Below are positions 54,419 through 63,076 of a stretch of DNA of 64,000 nt, piece by piece. Source of the stretch: Streptomyces sp. LaPpAH-108 (GTDB taxonomy: Bacteria > Actinomycetota > Actinomycetes > Streptomycetales > Streptomycetaceae); NCBI RefSeq assembly GCF_000373625.1, contig NZ_KB891988.1, positions 470,053-534,052 of the forward strand. Direction: 5' to 3'. A program made the translations under genes and the position numbers. The stretch's first letter is position 1; every line of letters starts with the position of its first letter. The notes under the pieces were generated by a model. The model was given only the letters and a program-made list of their open reading frames with translations, ran no database searches and was not told the origin of the DNA.

Positions 54419-55792
54419 TCAGGCGCGCTCCACCGAGGGCGCGGAGCCCGGCAGCGGACGGCCCGCGGACTCGCTCATCCGCCACACCGCGAAACCACCG
54501 ATGACGGCGGCGCCCATCATGTAGTACGCGGGCATCATCAGGTTGCCGGTCGCGCCGATCAGCGCGGTGACCACCAGCGGGGTCGTACCGCCGAACAGCG
54601 ACACGGAGACGTTGAAGCCGATGGACAGCGAGCCGTAGCGCACCCGGGTCGGGAAGAGCGCCGGGAGGGCGGCGGGCATGGCCGCGGTGAAGCAGACCAG
54701 GAGCAGGCCGAGCGCGCCCATGCCGAGGCCGACGGCGAGCAGGCTGCCCTGGCGGATCAGCAGCAGCGCCGGGATCGACAGGAACAGGAAGCCCGCGCAG
54801 CCCGCGGCGATGACCGGACGGCGGCCGACCCGGTCGGTCAGCGCACCGGCGAACGGCTGGACGATCATCATCAGCGCCATGACACCGAGCACGACCAGCA
54901 GACCGTGCGTCTCGTCGTACTTCAGCTCACTGGTGAGGAAGCTCGGCATGTACGACAGCAGCATGTAGTCGGTGACGTTGAAGACCAGCACCAGACCCAT
55001 GCACAGCAGCAGCGCCTTCCACTGGCCCGCGACCATGTCGCGCAGCGGGACCTTCGGGCGGGCGGCCTCGGCCTTCTCGACCTCGGCGGCGAAGGCCGGG
55101 GTCTCCTCGAGGCGCATGCGCAGGTAGAGGCCGATGATGCCCATCGGGCCCGCGATCAGGAACGGGATGCGCCAGCCCCAGGAGAGCAGGTCGGCCGAGG
55201 ACAGCAGGGCCGTCATCAGGGTGACCAGGCCCGCACCGCCGATGTAACCGGCCAGCGTGCCGAACTCCAGCCAGCTGCCGAAGAAGCCGCGCTTCTTGTC
55301 GGGCGCGTACTCGGCGATGAAGGTGGAGGCGCCCGCGTACTCACCGCCGGTGGAGAAGCCCTGCACCAGGCGGGCCGCGAGCAGGAGCAGCGGCGCGCCG
55401 ACGCCGATCGTGGCGTACGACGGGATCAGGCCGATGGCGAAGGTGCCCGCGGCCATCATGATCATCGTGACGGCGAGGACCTTCTGGCGGCCGACCCGGT
55501 CGCCCAGCGGTCCGAAGACCATGCCGCCGAGCGGCCGGACCAGGAAGGCCGCGGCGAAGGCGCCGAAGGTGGAGAGCAGCTGCGCGGTCGGGTTGCCCGA
55601 GGGGAAGAAGACCTTGCCCAGGGTGACCGCGATGTAGCTGTAGACACCGAAGTCGAACCATTCCATCGCGTTGCCGAGCGCCGCCGCCTTCACGGCGCGC
55701 TTGACGAGCGCGGGATCGGTGACCGTGACATTCCCGGCCTTGGAGGCCCGGTGGGTCTGCGGACGGGGACTGACGGCAGTGGCGGTCGCCAA
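54419..55792 (-). CDS. MFS transporter, metabolite:H+ symporter (ProP-like) family
   Basis: This 457-residue 12-TM symporter has the MHS signature GNAMEWFDFGVYSYIAVTLG in TM1, GPLGDRVGRQKVLAVT as motif A and QGFSTGGEYAGASTFIAEYA in TM4. MHS proteins import dicarboxylates, proline or betaine. The start is TTG 55792, since no ATG/GTG precedes the family N-terminus. The upstream intergenic region is relatively AT-rich, consistent with a regulated promoter. Confidence 0.92.
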   Translation of the reverse strand: MATATAVSPRPQTHRASKAGNVTVTDPALVKRAVKAAALGNAMEWFDFGVYSYIAVTLGKVFFPSGNPTAQLLSTFGAFAAAFLVRPLGGMVFGPLGDRVGRQKVLAVTMIMMAAGTFAIGLIPSYATIGVGAPLLLLAARLVQGFSTGGEYAGASTFIAEYAPDKKRGFFGSWLEFGTLAGYIGGAGLVTLMTALLSSADLLSWGWRIPFLIAGPMGIIGLYLRMRLEETPAFAAEVEKAEAARPKVPLRDMVAGQWKALLLCMGLVLVFNVTDYMLLSYMPSFLTSELKYDETHGLLVVLGVMALMMIVQPFAGALTDRVGRRPVIAAGCAGFLFLSIPALLLIRQGSLLAVGLGMGALGLLLVCFTAAMPAALPALFPTRVRYGSLSIGFNVSVSLFGGTTPLVVTALIGATGNLMMPAYYMMGAAVIGGFAVWRMSESAGRPLPGSAPSVERA

Positions 55793-56185
55793 AACGGGGC
55801 TCGCCTACCTTTCGACGGGAACAGGACAGGCCCGGACGAACGGCGGCGACGCTGTGCACCGGGCAGAAAAGCGACGATAAGAGGAATTCGGCCCCTTACG
55901 TCCTGTGCACAAGTCATTGCATAGAGCACGTAAACCTTGTGTACGCAGGGACGTCTGCCCGTAAAGCCGCAGGTGATCCCGGCCGTAACTGTGATCCTTA
56001 TCGCTCGATCCGGGTGCAACCACGCGCATCCCGGGCTATCGTCCTGCGGATAAAACGGGGTCCGGACGTCAGGTGAAGCGGGGGTTGCCCGCGTCCTGCC
56101 CCGTGGGGGCCGTGAGCGCATAGTGTTCGCGGGGGAACTCTCGGGCAGCGGCGCCCGGGGTGACGGGGCGGGAGGCCGACGGGGC
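55793..56185. other. Divergent regulatory region, no gene
   Basis: This stretch of about 390 bp lies between the divergent MHS transporter and GT87-PAP2 genes. It is the most AT-rich segment around. A palindrome TGTGCACA lies near 55903-55910 and runs such as CTTATCGCTCGATC near 55996 may be promoter parts, but no element could be assigned. Confidence 0.4.
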
Positions 56186-58249
56186 GTGGTGAACGTGGAG
56201 CACAGCGGACGACCGGCGAACGGCCTCGGCCCGGCGGACGGGCCCGGAGCGCGGCTGCGCGCGGCCCGGCTCGCGCTGTGGGCGGTGGCGGCGATCCTCG
56301 CGGTACGGCAGATGACGGCCGTCCTGACCAGTCCCAGCGGCAAACGCCTCACCGATCTGGAGACCTGGGTCGGCCCGCAGGGCGTCCTCCATGTCAACGG
56401 CTCGCTCTACGACTCCACCCGCTTCACCGGCACCCCCTTCGCGGGCCTCGTCCTCAAGCCCCTCACGCGTGCGGCGGAGAACGCCCTCGGCTGGGGCTGG
56501 ACCTTCGGCACCCTGCTCCTCGTCGTCGCGCTCGGTCTGGTCGCCGCCCGTGCGCTGCCCCAGCCGGTGAGCCGTCGTACGGCCCTGCTCGCGGCCCCGG
56601 TCGCCCTCAGCCTGCTGATGCTCTCGCTGCCGGTGCGCAACACGCTCTGGCTCGGGCAGACCAGCGTCATCCCGGTGCTCCTCGTCCTGCTCGGCTGCCT
56701 CGCGGTGCGCGACGAACGCGCGAGCGGGGTGCTCGTCGGGCTCGCCGCGGCCCTCCAGCCGACCGTGCTGCTCTTCGTGCCGCTGCTGTGGTTCACCGGG
56801 CGCCGCCGGGCCGCGGTGAGCACCGGGATCACCTTCGCCGGGGGCACCGCGCTCGCGTGGGCCGCGATGCCGCACGACTCGTACACCTACTGGGTCCACC
56901 ACATGGCCGGGGCCGGGCTCGGCGGCCAGGCCGACGGGCTCGCCAACCAGTCCCTGCACGGCGCCCTGCTCCGCCTCGGCCTCACCGGACCGCTGGAGAT
57001 CGCGCTCTTCCTGCTGCTCGGCGCCGCCGTCGCCGTCCTCGCGCTGCGCCGCGCGGTCGGCTACGCCCGCGACGGACAGCTTCTGCTCGCCGTCGCCGTC
57101 ACCGGCTGCGCGGCGGTCGCGGTCTCGCCGACGAGCTGGCAGCACCAGCTGCTGTGGCTGCTGCTCGCGGTGGTGGGGCGGGTCGGCACGCGGGCCGCCG
57201 ACCGCACCGTCTGGCCCGTCGCGGTGGTCCTGGTCACCACGCTCCCGGCGAAGATGATGCTGCCGAACACGCCGGTGCTCTTCCCGCTGCGCGACAACCT
57301 GGTCCTGCTCGCGGCCCTCGCCGCCGCCGTGGCCGTGCCCTTCCTGCCGCGCTCCTCCCCTTATTACGCGGCTCCCGTGCCCACCGACTACGCCCGGCAG
57401 CTCCCGGCCCGCTGGCGGCGCGTTCCGCTGCTGCCCTTCCTGCGGCGCTCGCTCACCCGCCCCAACCTGCTCCTGGAGCTGCTGCTCATCCGCGTCACCT
57501 ACGCCGCCTACCAGCAGGTACGGCTCGCGGCGACCGGCGGCAGCAACGAACTCGCGCGGGCGACCGCCGAGCACCACGGGCGCATCGTCTACGACATCGA
57601 GCGGTTCCTGCACATCGACATCGAGCACGCCGTCAACCACGCGGTCGTGGGGGTCGGCTGGCTGCGGGGCTTCCTCGACTTCTATTACGAGTCCTTCCAC
57701 TTCGTCGTACCCCTGACCGTCCTCGCCGTCCTCTACTGGCGCCGCCCGGTCGACTACCGCTGGGCCCGCACCTCCCTCGGCTTCGCCACCCTGCTCGCCC
57801 TCATCGGCTTCTGGCTCTTCCCGCTGGCCCCGCCCCGCCTGATGCCGGGCCTCGGCTTCGTCGACACCGTCCACGGCGTCCAGGACCTCGCCCACCCCGA
57901 CTACGGCGCGATGACCGCCATCACCAACCAGTACGCCGCGATGCCCTCCCTCCACTTCGGCTGGTCCCTGTGGTGCGGCGTGGTCATCGCGATCCTGGCC
58001 CCACGCTGGTGGATGAAGGCGCTGGGGCTCCTCCACCCCCTTTTCACCGTCACCGCGATCGTGGCTACCGCCAACCACTGGGTGCTGGACGCGGTGGGCG
58101 GCGCGATGGTGGTGGGCGGCGGGTTCGCGCTCGGCTATCTGCTGATCGGGCCGCGCGGGGTGCTGGCCTCGACGGCCGCCGAGGGTGTGGGCCGGCCGCC
58201 GGGACAGCGGAAGGCCCCGGACGAGGAACGGTCCCTGACGACGAGCTGA
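56186..58249 (+). CDS. Fused GT87 glycosyltransferase and PAP2 phosphatase
   Basis: This membrane protein of about 687 residues combines two domains. Residues about 30-410 are a GT87-like polyprenol-dependent mannosyltransferase with about ten helices (GQTSVIPVLLVLLGCLA, ALQPTVLLFVPLLWF, SPTSWQHQLLWLLLA). Residues about 440-660 are a PAP2 phosphatase, with AMPSLHFGWSLW as the PSxH motif and ANHWVLDAVGG as the SRxxxxxHxxxD-like end. The fusion suggests transfer of a sugar from a prenyl phosphate carrier coupled to carrier dephosphorylation (inference). The start is GTG 56186 or 56189 behind GGAGG. Confidence 0.9.
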   Translation: MVNVEHSGRPANGLGPADGPGARLRAARLALWAVAAILAVRQMTAVLTSPSGKRLTDLETWVGPQGVLHVNGSLYDSTRFTGTPFAGLVLKPLTRAAENALGWGWTFGTLLLVVALGLVAARALPQPVSRRTALLAAPVALSLLMLSLPVRNTLWLGQTSVIPVLLVLLGCLAVRDERASGVLVGLAAALQPTVLLFVPLLWFTGRRRAAVSTGITFAGGTALAWAAMPHDSYTYWVHHMAGAGLGGQADGLANQSLHGALLRLGLTGPLEIALFLLLGAAVAVLALRRAVGYARDGQLLLAVAVTGCAAVAVSPTSWQHQLLWLLLAVVGRVGTRAADRTVWPVAVVLVTTLPAKMMLPNTPVLFPLRDNLVLLAALAAAVAVPFLPRSSPYYAAPVPTDYARQLPARWRRVPLLPFLRRSLTRPNLLLELLLIRVTYAAYQQVRLAATGGSNELARATAEHHGRIVYDIERFLHIDIEHAVNHAVVGVGWLRGFLDFYYESFHFVVPLTVLAVLYWRRPVDYRWARTSLGFATLLALIGFWLFPLAPPRLMPGLGFVDTVHGVQDLAHPDYGAMTAITNQYAAMPSLHFGWSLWCGVVIAILAPRWWMKALGLLHPLFTVTAIVATANHWVLDAVGGAMVVGGGFALGYLLIGPRGVLASTAAEGVGRPPGQRKAPDEERSLTTS

Positions 58250-58262
58250 CCGGGGGACCGGG

Positions 58263-58490
58263 GTGACCAGCCAGTTACCGATACGGGAGCGGGCGGCGGA
58301 CCGTCCGCCCGCTCCCACCCCGGAGCGCGGCGCGAGCCGCCCGCTCACCGCCGTCCCCCTTGGTCCTGCCCGCGCTCGCCGCCCTGCTCCTCGGGCTGTG
58401 GGGGGCTCACCCGGCAGGGCAGCCTGTGGCGGGACGAGTCGGTGACCTGGCAGGTCGCCCACCGCCCGCTCGACGACCTCGCCCTAGCCC
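58263..58490 (+). pseudogene. Truncated, frameshifted mannosyltransferase (GT39-like)
   Basis: The N-terminus of a second membrane glycosyltransferase is readable only across three frames: MTSQLPIRER in frame 1, then LVLPALAALLLGLWG one frame over, then LTRQGSLWRDESVTWQVAHR in the third. The shifts fall in C- and G-runs near 58356 and 58400. The RDESVTWQVAHRP motif is the GT39/ArnT-like first loop with its catalytic Asp. The sequence departs from the family after about 58475, at the edge of the next island. Confidence 0.75.
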
Positions 58491-58820
58491 GCACCCTGGC
58501 CGCCTCCCGCACCCTCCAGGGCACGGAACTGCCTCCCGACACGATCCGGCACCGCTTGCTGTCGGCGGACAGGGTGATAGCCCTGACCGACTCCGAGGGC
58601 CAGCCTCTCGCCCCCTTCGCACAGGAGGTGGTCAAGTGGCGCACGCTGGGGGAGGGGCGCCGAATCGTTGTGCTCGGGCGAGCCTGCCGTGTGGGCGGGG
58701 GAGTTCGCCCAGGTGGCCGACTGGCCGAGGCAGCCTCGTCAGGAGAGGCCGAGGACGGGCCCGCGTTGGGGTAGCGAGGCCGGCGCGACAAGCTCGTCGG
58801 GCGTCGGCTGGCGTTCTCTT
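58491..58820. other. Junction sequence with unrecognised gene fragment
   Basis: A plus-strand frame continues in the same register from the broken glycosyltransferase (RTLQGTELPPDTIRHRLLSA, then DRVIALTDSEGQPLAPFAQE), but it matches no family I recognise and ends by 58774. It looks like the tail of another gene fused by deletion. There is no complete gene and no terminator is evident. Confidence 0.45.
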
Positions 58821-59708
58821 CTACACGATCGGAGGGCGGCCGGCGCGGGTGAGGCGCCAGACGGTGCGCCAGGACATCGGTCGGCGGGCACCGTGTCCGC
58901 CTCGCAAGCCTTCGCGAAATCCGGTGAACCAGGTGGCGAGAGCCTTGCGGGAGCGGATTCGGGCGACGGTGATCAGGACCCACGCGGTCAGGTAGATGGG
59001 AATCAGCGGGGCAGGTAGGCGCCGGTAGGCGACCCAGACGCGGTTGCGGGCGACGAGGCGCAGGTAGAGGGCATGGCGTGCGGGATCGGTCGCGGGGTGG
59101 TGGATGACGATGTCCGGGGCGTACCAGCCGGTGTGGCCGTCGTCCCACAGCCGCCAACTGAGGTCGAGACCCTCGTGGTAGAGGAAGTAGTGGCCGGGCC
59201 AGCCGCCGGCCTGCTCGTAGGCGGCGCGGCGGACAAGGACGACGCCTTCGGCCATGACCGTGACGGTTCCCGGCCGGGTGGGGTCGCCGGCACGCAGTTG
59301 GGGCACCCAGCGGCGGACGGTGATGCCTGTGTCGGGGTCGGCGATGCGGGGCTGAATGTAGGCGGCATCGGGGTGTTGGCGGGCCTGGTCGACGAGCCGG
59401 GCCAGCACATGGGTGTCGGGCAGGTGAGCGTCGTTGTCGAAGAAGAAGATGTACTCGCCCGCGTCGGGTCCGGCAAGGGCGTCGGCCCCGACGTTGCGGC
59501 CTTCGGGGATACCCAGGTTCTCCGGCAGGGCGACGACCGCGACACCGTCCGGTACATGGTCGGGCTCGCAGCCGTTGCCGACGATGACCACCCGCAGGTC
59601 GATGTCCTGCTGGGCGAGGAGGGAGGCCATCGCCCTCGGGAACTCGGCCGGGCGGTCGTTCATGGTCAGCACGACCGCGTCGACGGTGGCCTTGGGACGG
59701 GAGGTCAA
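58821..59708 (-). CDS. Family 2 glycosyltransferase (island operon gene 5)
   Basis: This 295-residue GT-A enzyme has AVVLTMNDRPAEFPRAMASL as the nucleotide-sugar start, the DxD motif FFFDNDAHLPD (91-93), WPGHYFLYHEGLDLSWRLWD as the acceptor/catalytic ED-like region, and a hydrophobic segment near 235-255 that may attach it to the membrane. The TTG at 59708 overlaps the kinase stop (TTGA) with GGAG at good spacing, so it is the last gene of the operon. Rhamnosyl- or other sugar transfer to a lipid or polymer is possible; the acceptor is unknown. Confidence 0.9.
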   Translation of the reverse strand: MTSRPKATVDAVVLTMNDRPAEFPRAMASLLAQQDIDLRVVIVGNGCEPDHVPDGVAVVALPENLGIPEGRNVGADALAGPDAGEYIFFFDNDAHLPDTHVLARLVDQARQHPDAAYIQPRIADPDTGITVRRWVPQLRAGDPTRPGTVTVMAEGVVLVRRAAYEQAGGWPGHYFLYHEGLDLSWRLWDDGHTGWYAPDIVIHHPATDPARHALYLRLVARNRVWVAYRRLPAPLIPIYLTAWVLITVARIRSRKALATWFTGFREGLRGGHGARRPMSWRTVWRLTRAGRPPIV

Positions 59709-60436
59709 CGGGTTCTCCGGGGTTGGACGGGCTCAGTGAGGCGGTCGGTGATGAGGTGGTGGATCTCGGCTGCGGCTGCGGCTGCGGGGCGACTGCCGCC
59801 GTTGGTGACGGTGAGCCAGTGCTGCTCGGTGGAGACCTCGCGCAGCCGGGTTGCGATGAGTTCGGTGAAGCGCCCGTAGCCGTCGGGATCGCGGCTGAGG
59901 CAGCCGGTGTGGTCGAGGTAAGGGTCGGGGCAGCCGTCGGCCCGGTACCAGGTGATGCGGTCCTGCTGGGTGGTGTCGATGTGGATGGTGAGTTGCTGCC
60001 GGTCGGGCGGGAGGAGGCTTTGCTGCCAGGCGGCGAACGCGTGCTGTTGCTCGGAACTCCAGCCGTGGTGGGTGGCTGCTTCAACACCCAGGCGGATCCG
60101 GGTCTTCTCCCACCAGCTCTCGGCTATGACGATCTCGCCGGCATCGAGGGCGGGGACGACCTGGGCGTGCAGGATGGACCGGTACTGGACGGCGGCTGCG
60201 AGGCTGAGGTGTTCCCAGCCGGCGTCGGTGGCGGTGTCGGAGCGGAACAGCTGGTCGATGGCGCGGACGAGGTCGGCGTGGGCGCGGTCGCCGTCGGGCC
60301 GCGCCCGGTCGATCCTGCGCACGGCCCTGCCTGTGCTCGCCAGGGCGGGCACGAGGTGGTCGACGATGGTGGTTTTGCCGGAACCGTCGGCGGCCTCTAT
60401 GACGACGAACAGGCCCGTAACCGGGTGTTCAGCCAC
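59705..60436 (-). CDS. Thymidylate-kinase-like P-loop kinase (island operon gene 4)
   Basis: This 243-residue nucleoside-monophosphate-kinase-fold protein has P-loop IEAADGSGKTT with Lys21, in place of the usual EGxDGSGKTT. A DR-like IDRARPDGDRAHADLVRAID segment and IVIAESWWEKTRIRLG in the position of the TMPK DRY/S stretch follow. The lid differs from housekeeping Tmk, so the substrate may be an unusual nucleotide. The GTG at 60436 has AGGAG 7 nt upstream and overlaps the nucleoside phosphorylase stop by 8 nt. Confidence 0.85.
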   Translation of the reverse strand: MAEHPVTGLFVVIEAADGSGKTTIVDHLVPALASTGRAVRRIDRARPDGDRAHADLVRAIDQLFRSDTATDAGWEHLSLAAAVQYRSILHAQVVPALDAGEIVIAESWWEKTRIRLGVEAATHHGWSSEQQHAFAAWQQSLLPPDRQQLTIHIDTTQQDRITWYRADGCPDPYLDHTGCLSRDPDGYGRFTELIATRLREVSTEQHWLTVTNGGSRPAAAAAAEIHHLITDRLTEPVQPRRTR

Positions 60437-61295
60437 AGTGTGGCTCCTGTTCCGCCTCATGATGGGGCACCACCGTATAGGGCCGGGCGGCGTCCGGGGA
60501 CGGGCCGCGTCCGGTGAAGGCGTCAAGCGCTGCTACCAGGAGCTGCTGCAGAGCGGCCCCGAGGCGGGGAGAGTCAGCGCGGGGTGTGCGATTGACCAGG
60601 CAGTCAGCGGTCGCGAACGCGGCGGCAGTCGGCAGGTGGCGGTGGTGGCCGACGGCGAACAGGCCGGCAGCCTCCATCTCCACGGTGAGGATGCCGTGCT
60701 GGGCGTACAGGTCTGCTTCGGCGGCGCTTTCGCGGTAGAGGGCGTCGGTGGTCCAGGCCGGTCCCCTGGTCCACGTCGCCCCGATGCCGCTCAGCGCTGT
60801 GGCGAGCGAGGCGGTGAGCTGCGGATCCGGGTGCGCGAAGAGGCTTGGCGGCAGGTAGTGGCGGGAGGTGCCTTCTCCGCGTAGCGCCTTCTCGCAGAGC
60901 ACGAGGTCGCCCGGTCGCAGGGCGGGGATGAGGGCGGCTGCAGTGCCGATGGATATGACTGCGGGGACGCCGAGCGCGGTGAGCTGCTCGGTGACGAGCG
61001 CGGTGGCCGGTGCCCCGGCGCCAATGCCGGAGCACAATGCCACGGTCTGGCCACGGTGCTTCAGCAGGTGGAGGTCTGCGCTCGCCCACCCTGTGCGGAG
61101 CTGGGCGGCGGGGTGCGCGGCCAGGGCGTGGCGCAGCAGGCTGTTCTGGTGGACGAGAACGGCCCCGGCGGTGTGGGCGAGAGTGGCGCCGGGGCATCGG
61201 CTGCGGACGTAGGTGGCGTGCTCGGCCGGGTCGATCGCGGCGGCCATCGCGTGCTTGCCGGGCAACGTGGTGCGCAGGGCGGGGCGGCGGGTCAC
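60429..61295 (-). CDS. Nucleoside phosphorylase/nucleosidase family (island operon gene 3)
   Basis: This 288-residue PNP/UDP-family protein has VALCSGIGAGAPATALVTEQ as the phosphate/ribose region, VISIGTAAALIPALRPGDLV, and LTVEMEAAGLFAVGHHR with the ribose-binding Met-Glu. It would cleave a nucleoside's glycosidic bond. The GTG at 61295 forms a GTGA overlap with the radical SAM stop; an internal ATG at 61247 is an alternative start. Which base it accepts cannot be told. Confidence 0.88.
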   Translation of the reverse strand: MTRRPALRTTLPGKHAMAAAIDPAEHATYVRSRCPGATLAHTAGAVLVHQNSLLRHALAAHPAAQLRTGWASADLHLLKHRGQTVALCSGIGAGAPATALVTEQLTALGVPAVISIGTAAALIPALRPGDLVLCEKALRGEGTSRHYLPPSLFAHPDPQLTASLATALSGIGATWTRGPAWTTDALYRESAAEADLYAQHGILTVEMEAAGLFAVGHHRHLPTAAAFATADCLVNRTPRADSPRLGAALQQLLVAALDAFTGRGPSPDAARPYTVVPHHEAEQEPHCG

Positions 61296-63076
61296 GCCGG
61301 GACCGCCGCGCGCGCTCGGAGGGCGTTGGCGAGGGTGTGCTCGTGCTCGGACCGGACGGTGTTGACGGTGTGCCAGGGCAGGAGACCGGTGTCCATGGCG
61401 CGCAGGTGGTGGTCGAAGCTGAGGCCGTGGAGGGCCAGGGCCTGGTGGAGTTGGGGCTTGGTGAGGCGGGTGAAGTCGGCGCCGATGTCGTGGAGGTGTT
61501 CCAGAACGTGGCCGACACGGCGGTCGCCGCGGTCGCAGATGGCTTCGAGCAGCAGACGGGAGTGCTCGCCCCACAGGACGCGGAAGCGGTCGTGGGCGGG
61601 GCCGGCCAGTTCGGTGAGACGGTCGCGGATCGCGGCGACCCACCCGTTGACGAGGTCGGGGTCCGCCATCGGCAGGCGCTGGCTGACGGTGCCGGGCTGG
61701 GGCATGAACTGCTGCAGCTTGACGATGACCGCGCCGTCCGGGCGGTCCAGGCGCTTGAAGACGCGCAGGGCGTAGTCGGCGATGGCCAGCCGGTCCGCGT
61801 GGGTCTCGCCGGGGGCTCCGAGCATGAAGTACAACATGACGGTGCCGAAGTGGGTTGTGGCACGGCACAGGTCCAGGGCACGCCCGACCTTGGCCTCGTC
61901 CATTGTCTTGCCGAAGATGCGCACGAGGTCCTCGGCGGCGAACTCCGGGGCGATGGTGATCACGCCGCGAGGGGCGTCCAGATTCAGCTCGGTGAACAGG
62001 TGGCCGGGGTCGAGGCGGGCGACTGCGTCGAGATAGCCGGCGGTGACCTCGTCGGCGCGGACCGAGCCAATGATCACGCTCACGGGCTCGGCGGCGCGGT
62101 TGGCGTAGGCCGCGATGCGGTCGAGCAGTTCGTCGCGGTACCGGTACTGGGTGAAGGTCGGCGAGCTGATGATGATCGTACGGATGCGATGACGCTCCAG
62201 TGTGTCGATGTAGGCGGTGAGCTGTTCGACCGGGGCGTTCCGAAAGGGCGGGGTGCCGAGCGTGCACATGTGGCAGGAGTGCCGACAGCCGAGGTTGGCG
62301 ATGACCACCGCACAGGAGCCGTCGCTGATCGGTGATGTGAAGTGGGCGGCCCCGAGATCGCGGGGGGTGAGGTACTGCGGGTGAACGGTGCCGGGAGCGG
62401 CCGGGATACGAGGACGGATCGCGGCGGTTCCGCCACCGGGCAGCAGGGTGTGCTCGTAGAGGGAGGGGACGTACAGACCGGGGATGCGGGCGGCCTGTTC
62501 CAGCAGCGCGGCACGGGGACTGTCTCGGTGCTGGCGGGCGAGGCGGATCAGGTCGAGGAAGGAGCGCTCGGCCTCGCCGAGGGCCACGACGTCCAGGAAG
62601 TCGGCCATGGGTTCGGGATTGGCCAGGCCGCCACTGCCACCGACGACCAGCGGGTAGCGCCCCGCGACGCGGTCGGCGCTGCGCCGTGGAACGCCGGCGA
62701 GGTCCAGCAGGCGTAATACGGAGTGCAGGTCACCGGCGTTGGTGACGCTGACGCCGATGATGTCCGCGTCGGCGACGGGGGCAGGGTTCTCGATCGAGCG
62801 GTACGGCTCGCCATGGGGGGTACGCAGCCGGTTCCCGTCGGCGACGAGGCACTCGTAGGCGAGGGCTCGTTCGGCGGTGGCAGGGACGTCTGAGCGGCGG
62901 TTGACGAGGTCGTACAGGGCCATGGGGCCGGTTGCGAGCAGGCTGTAGGCGTGTCCGTACGGTGAGAGGAAGACTACGCGCAGGTCGTCGGGCCGTCGGG
63001 TACGGGAGTACGGGCCGTGGAGGTGGATCTCGTGGCGGCGGATGTGGGCGGTCTCGGTGGCGAGGGCTGCGGTCAC
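61292..63076 (-). CDS. Radical SAM protein with B12-binding-like N-terminal domain (island operon gene 2)
   Basis: This 594-residue protein has an N-terminal Rossmann-like domain of the B12-binding superfamily at about 30-180 (ADIIGVSVTNAGDLHSVLRL, VVGGSGGLANPEP, VVALGEAERSFLDLI) without the DxHxxG cobalamin ligand. The radical SAM barrel at about 255-500 has the cluster motif CRHSCHMC (Cys264, Cys268, Cys271, CX3CX2C). The C-terminal 90 residues are helical. The chemistry is unknown: such proteins do methylthiolation, methylation or C-C bond formation. The GTG at 63076 overlaps the upstream stop (GTGA). Confidence 0.9.
   Translation of the reverse strand: MTAALATETAHIRRHEIHLHGPYSRTRRPDDLRVVFLSPYGHAYSLLATGPMALYDLVNRRSDVPATAERALAYECLVADGNRLRTPHGEPYRSIENPAPVADADIIGVSVTNAGDLHSVLRLLDLAGVPRRSADRVAGRYPLVVGGSGGLANPEPMADFLDVVALGEAERSFLDLIRLARQHRDSPRAALLEQAARIPGLYVPSLYEHTLLPGGGTAAIRPRIPAAPGTVHPQYLTPRDLGAAHFTSPISDGSCAVVIANLGCRHSCHMCTLGTPPFRNAPVEQLTAYIDTLERHRIRTIIISSPTFTQYRYRDELLDRIAAYANRAAEPVSVIIGSVRADEVTAGYLDAVARLDPGHLFTELNLDAPRGVITIAPEFAAEDLVRIFGKTMDEAKVGRALDLCRATTHFGTVMLYFMLGAPGETHADRLAIADYALRVFKRLDRPDGAVIVKLQQFMPQPGTVSQRLPMADPDLVNGWVAAIRDRLTELAGPAHDRFRVLWGEHSRLLLEAICDRGDRRVGHVLEHLHDIGADFTRLTKPQLHQALALHGLSFDHHLRAMDTGLLPWHTVNTVRSEHEHTLANALRARAAVPA

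Noticed and set aside
56069-58462. A 797-codon minus-strand frame rich in Glu/Gly/Arg
   Set aside because: It is antisense to the GT87-PAP2 gene and has no recognisable domain.
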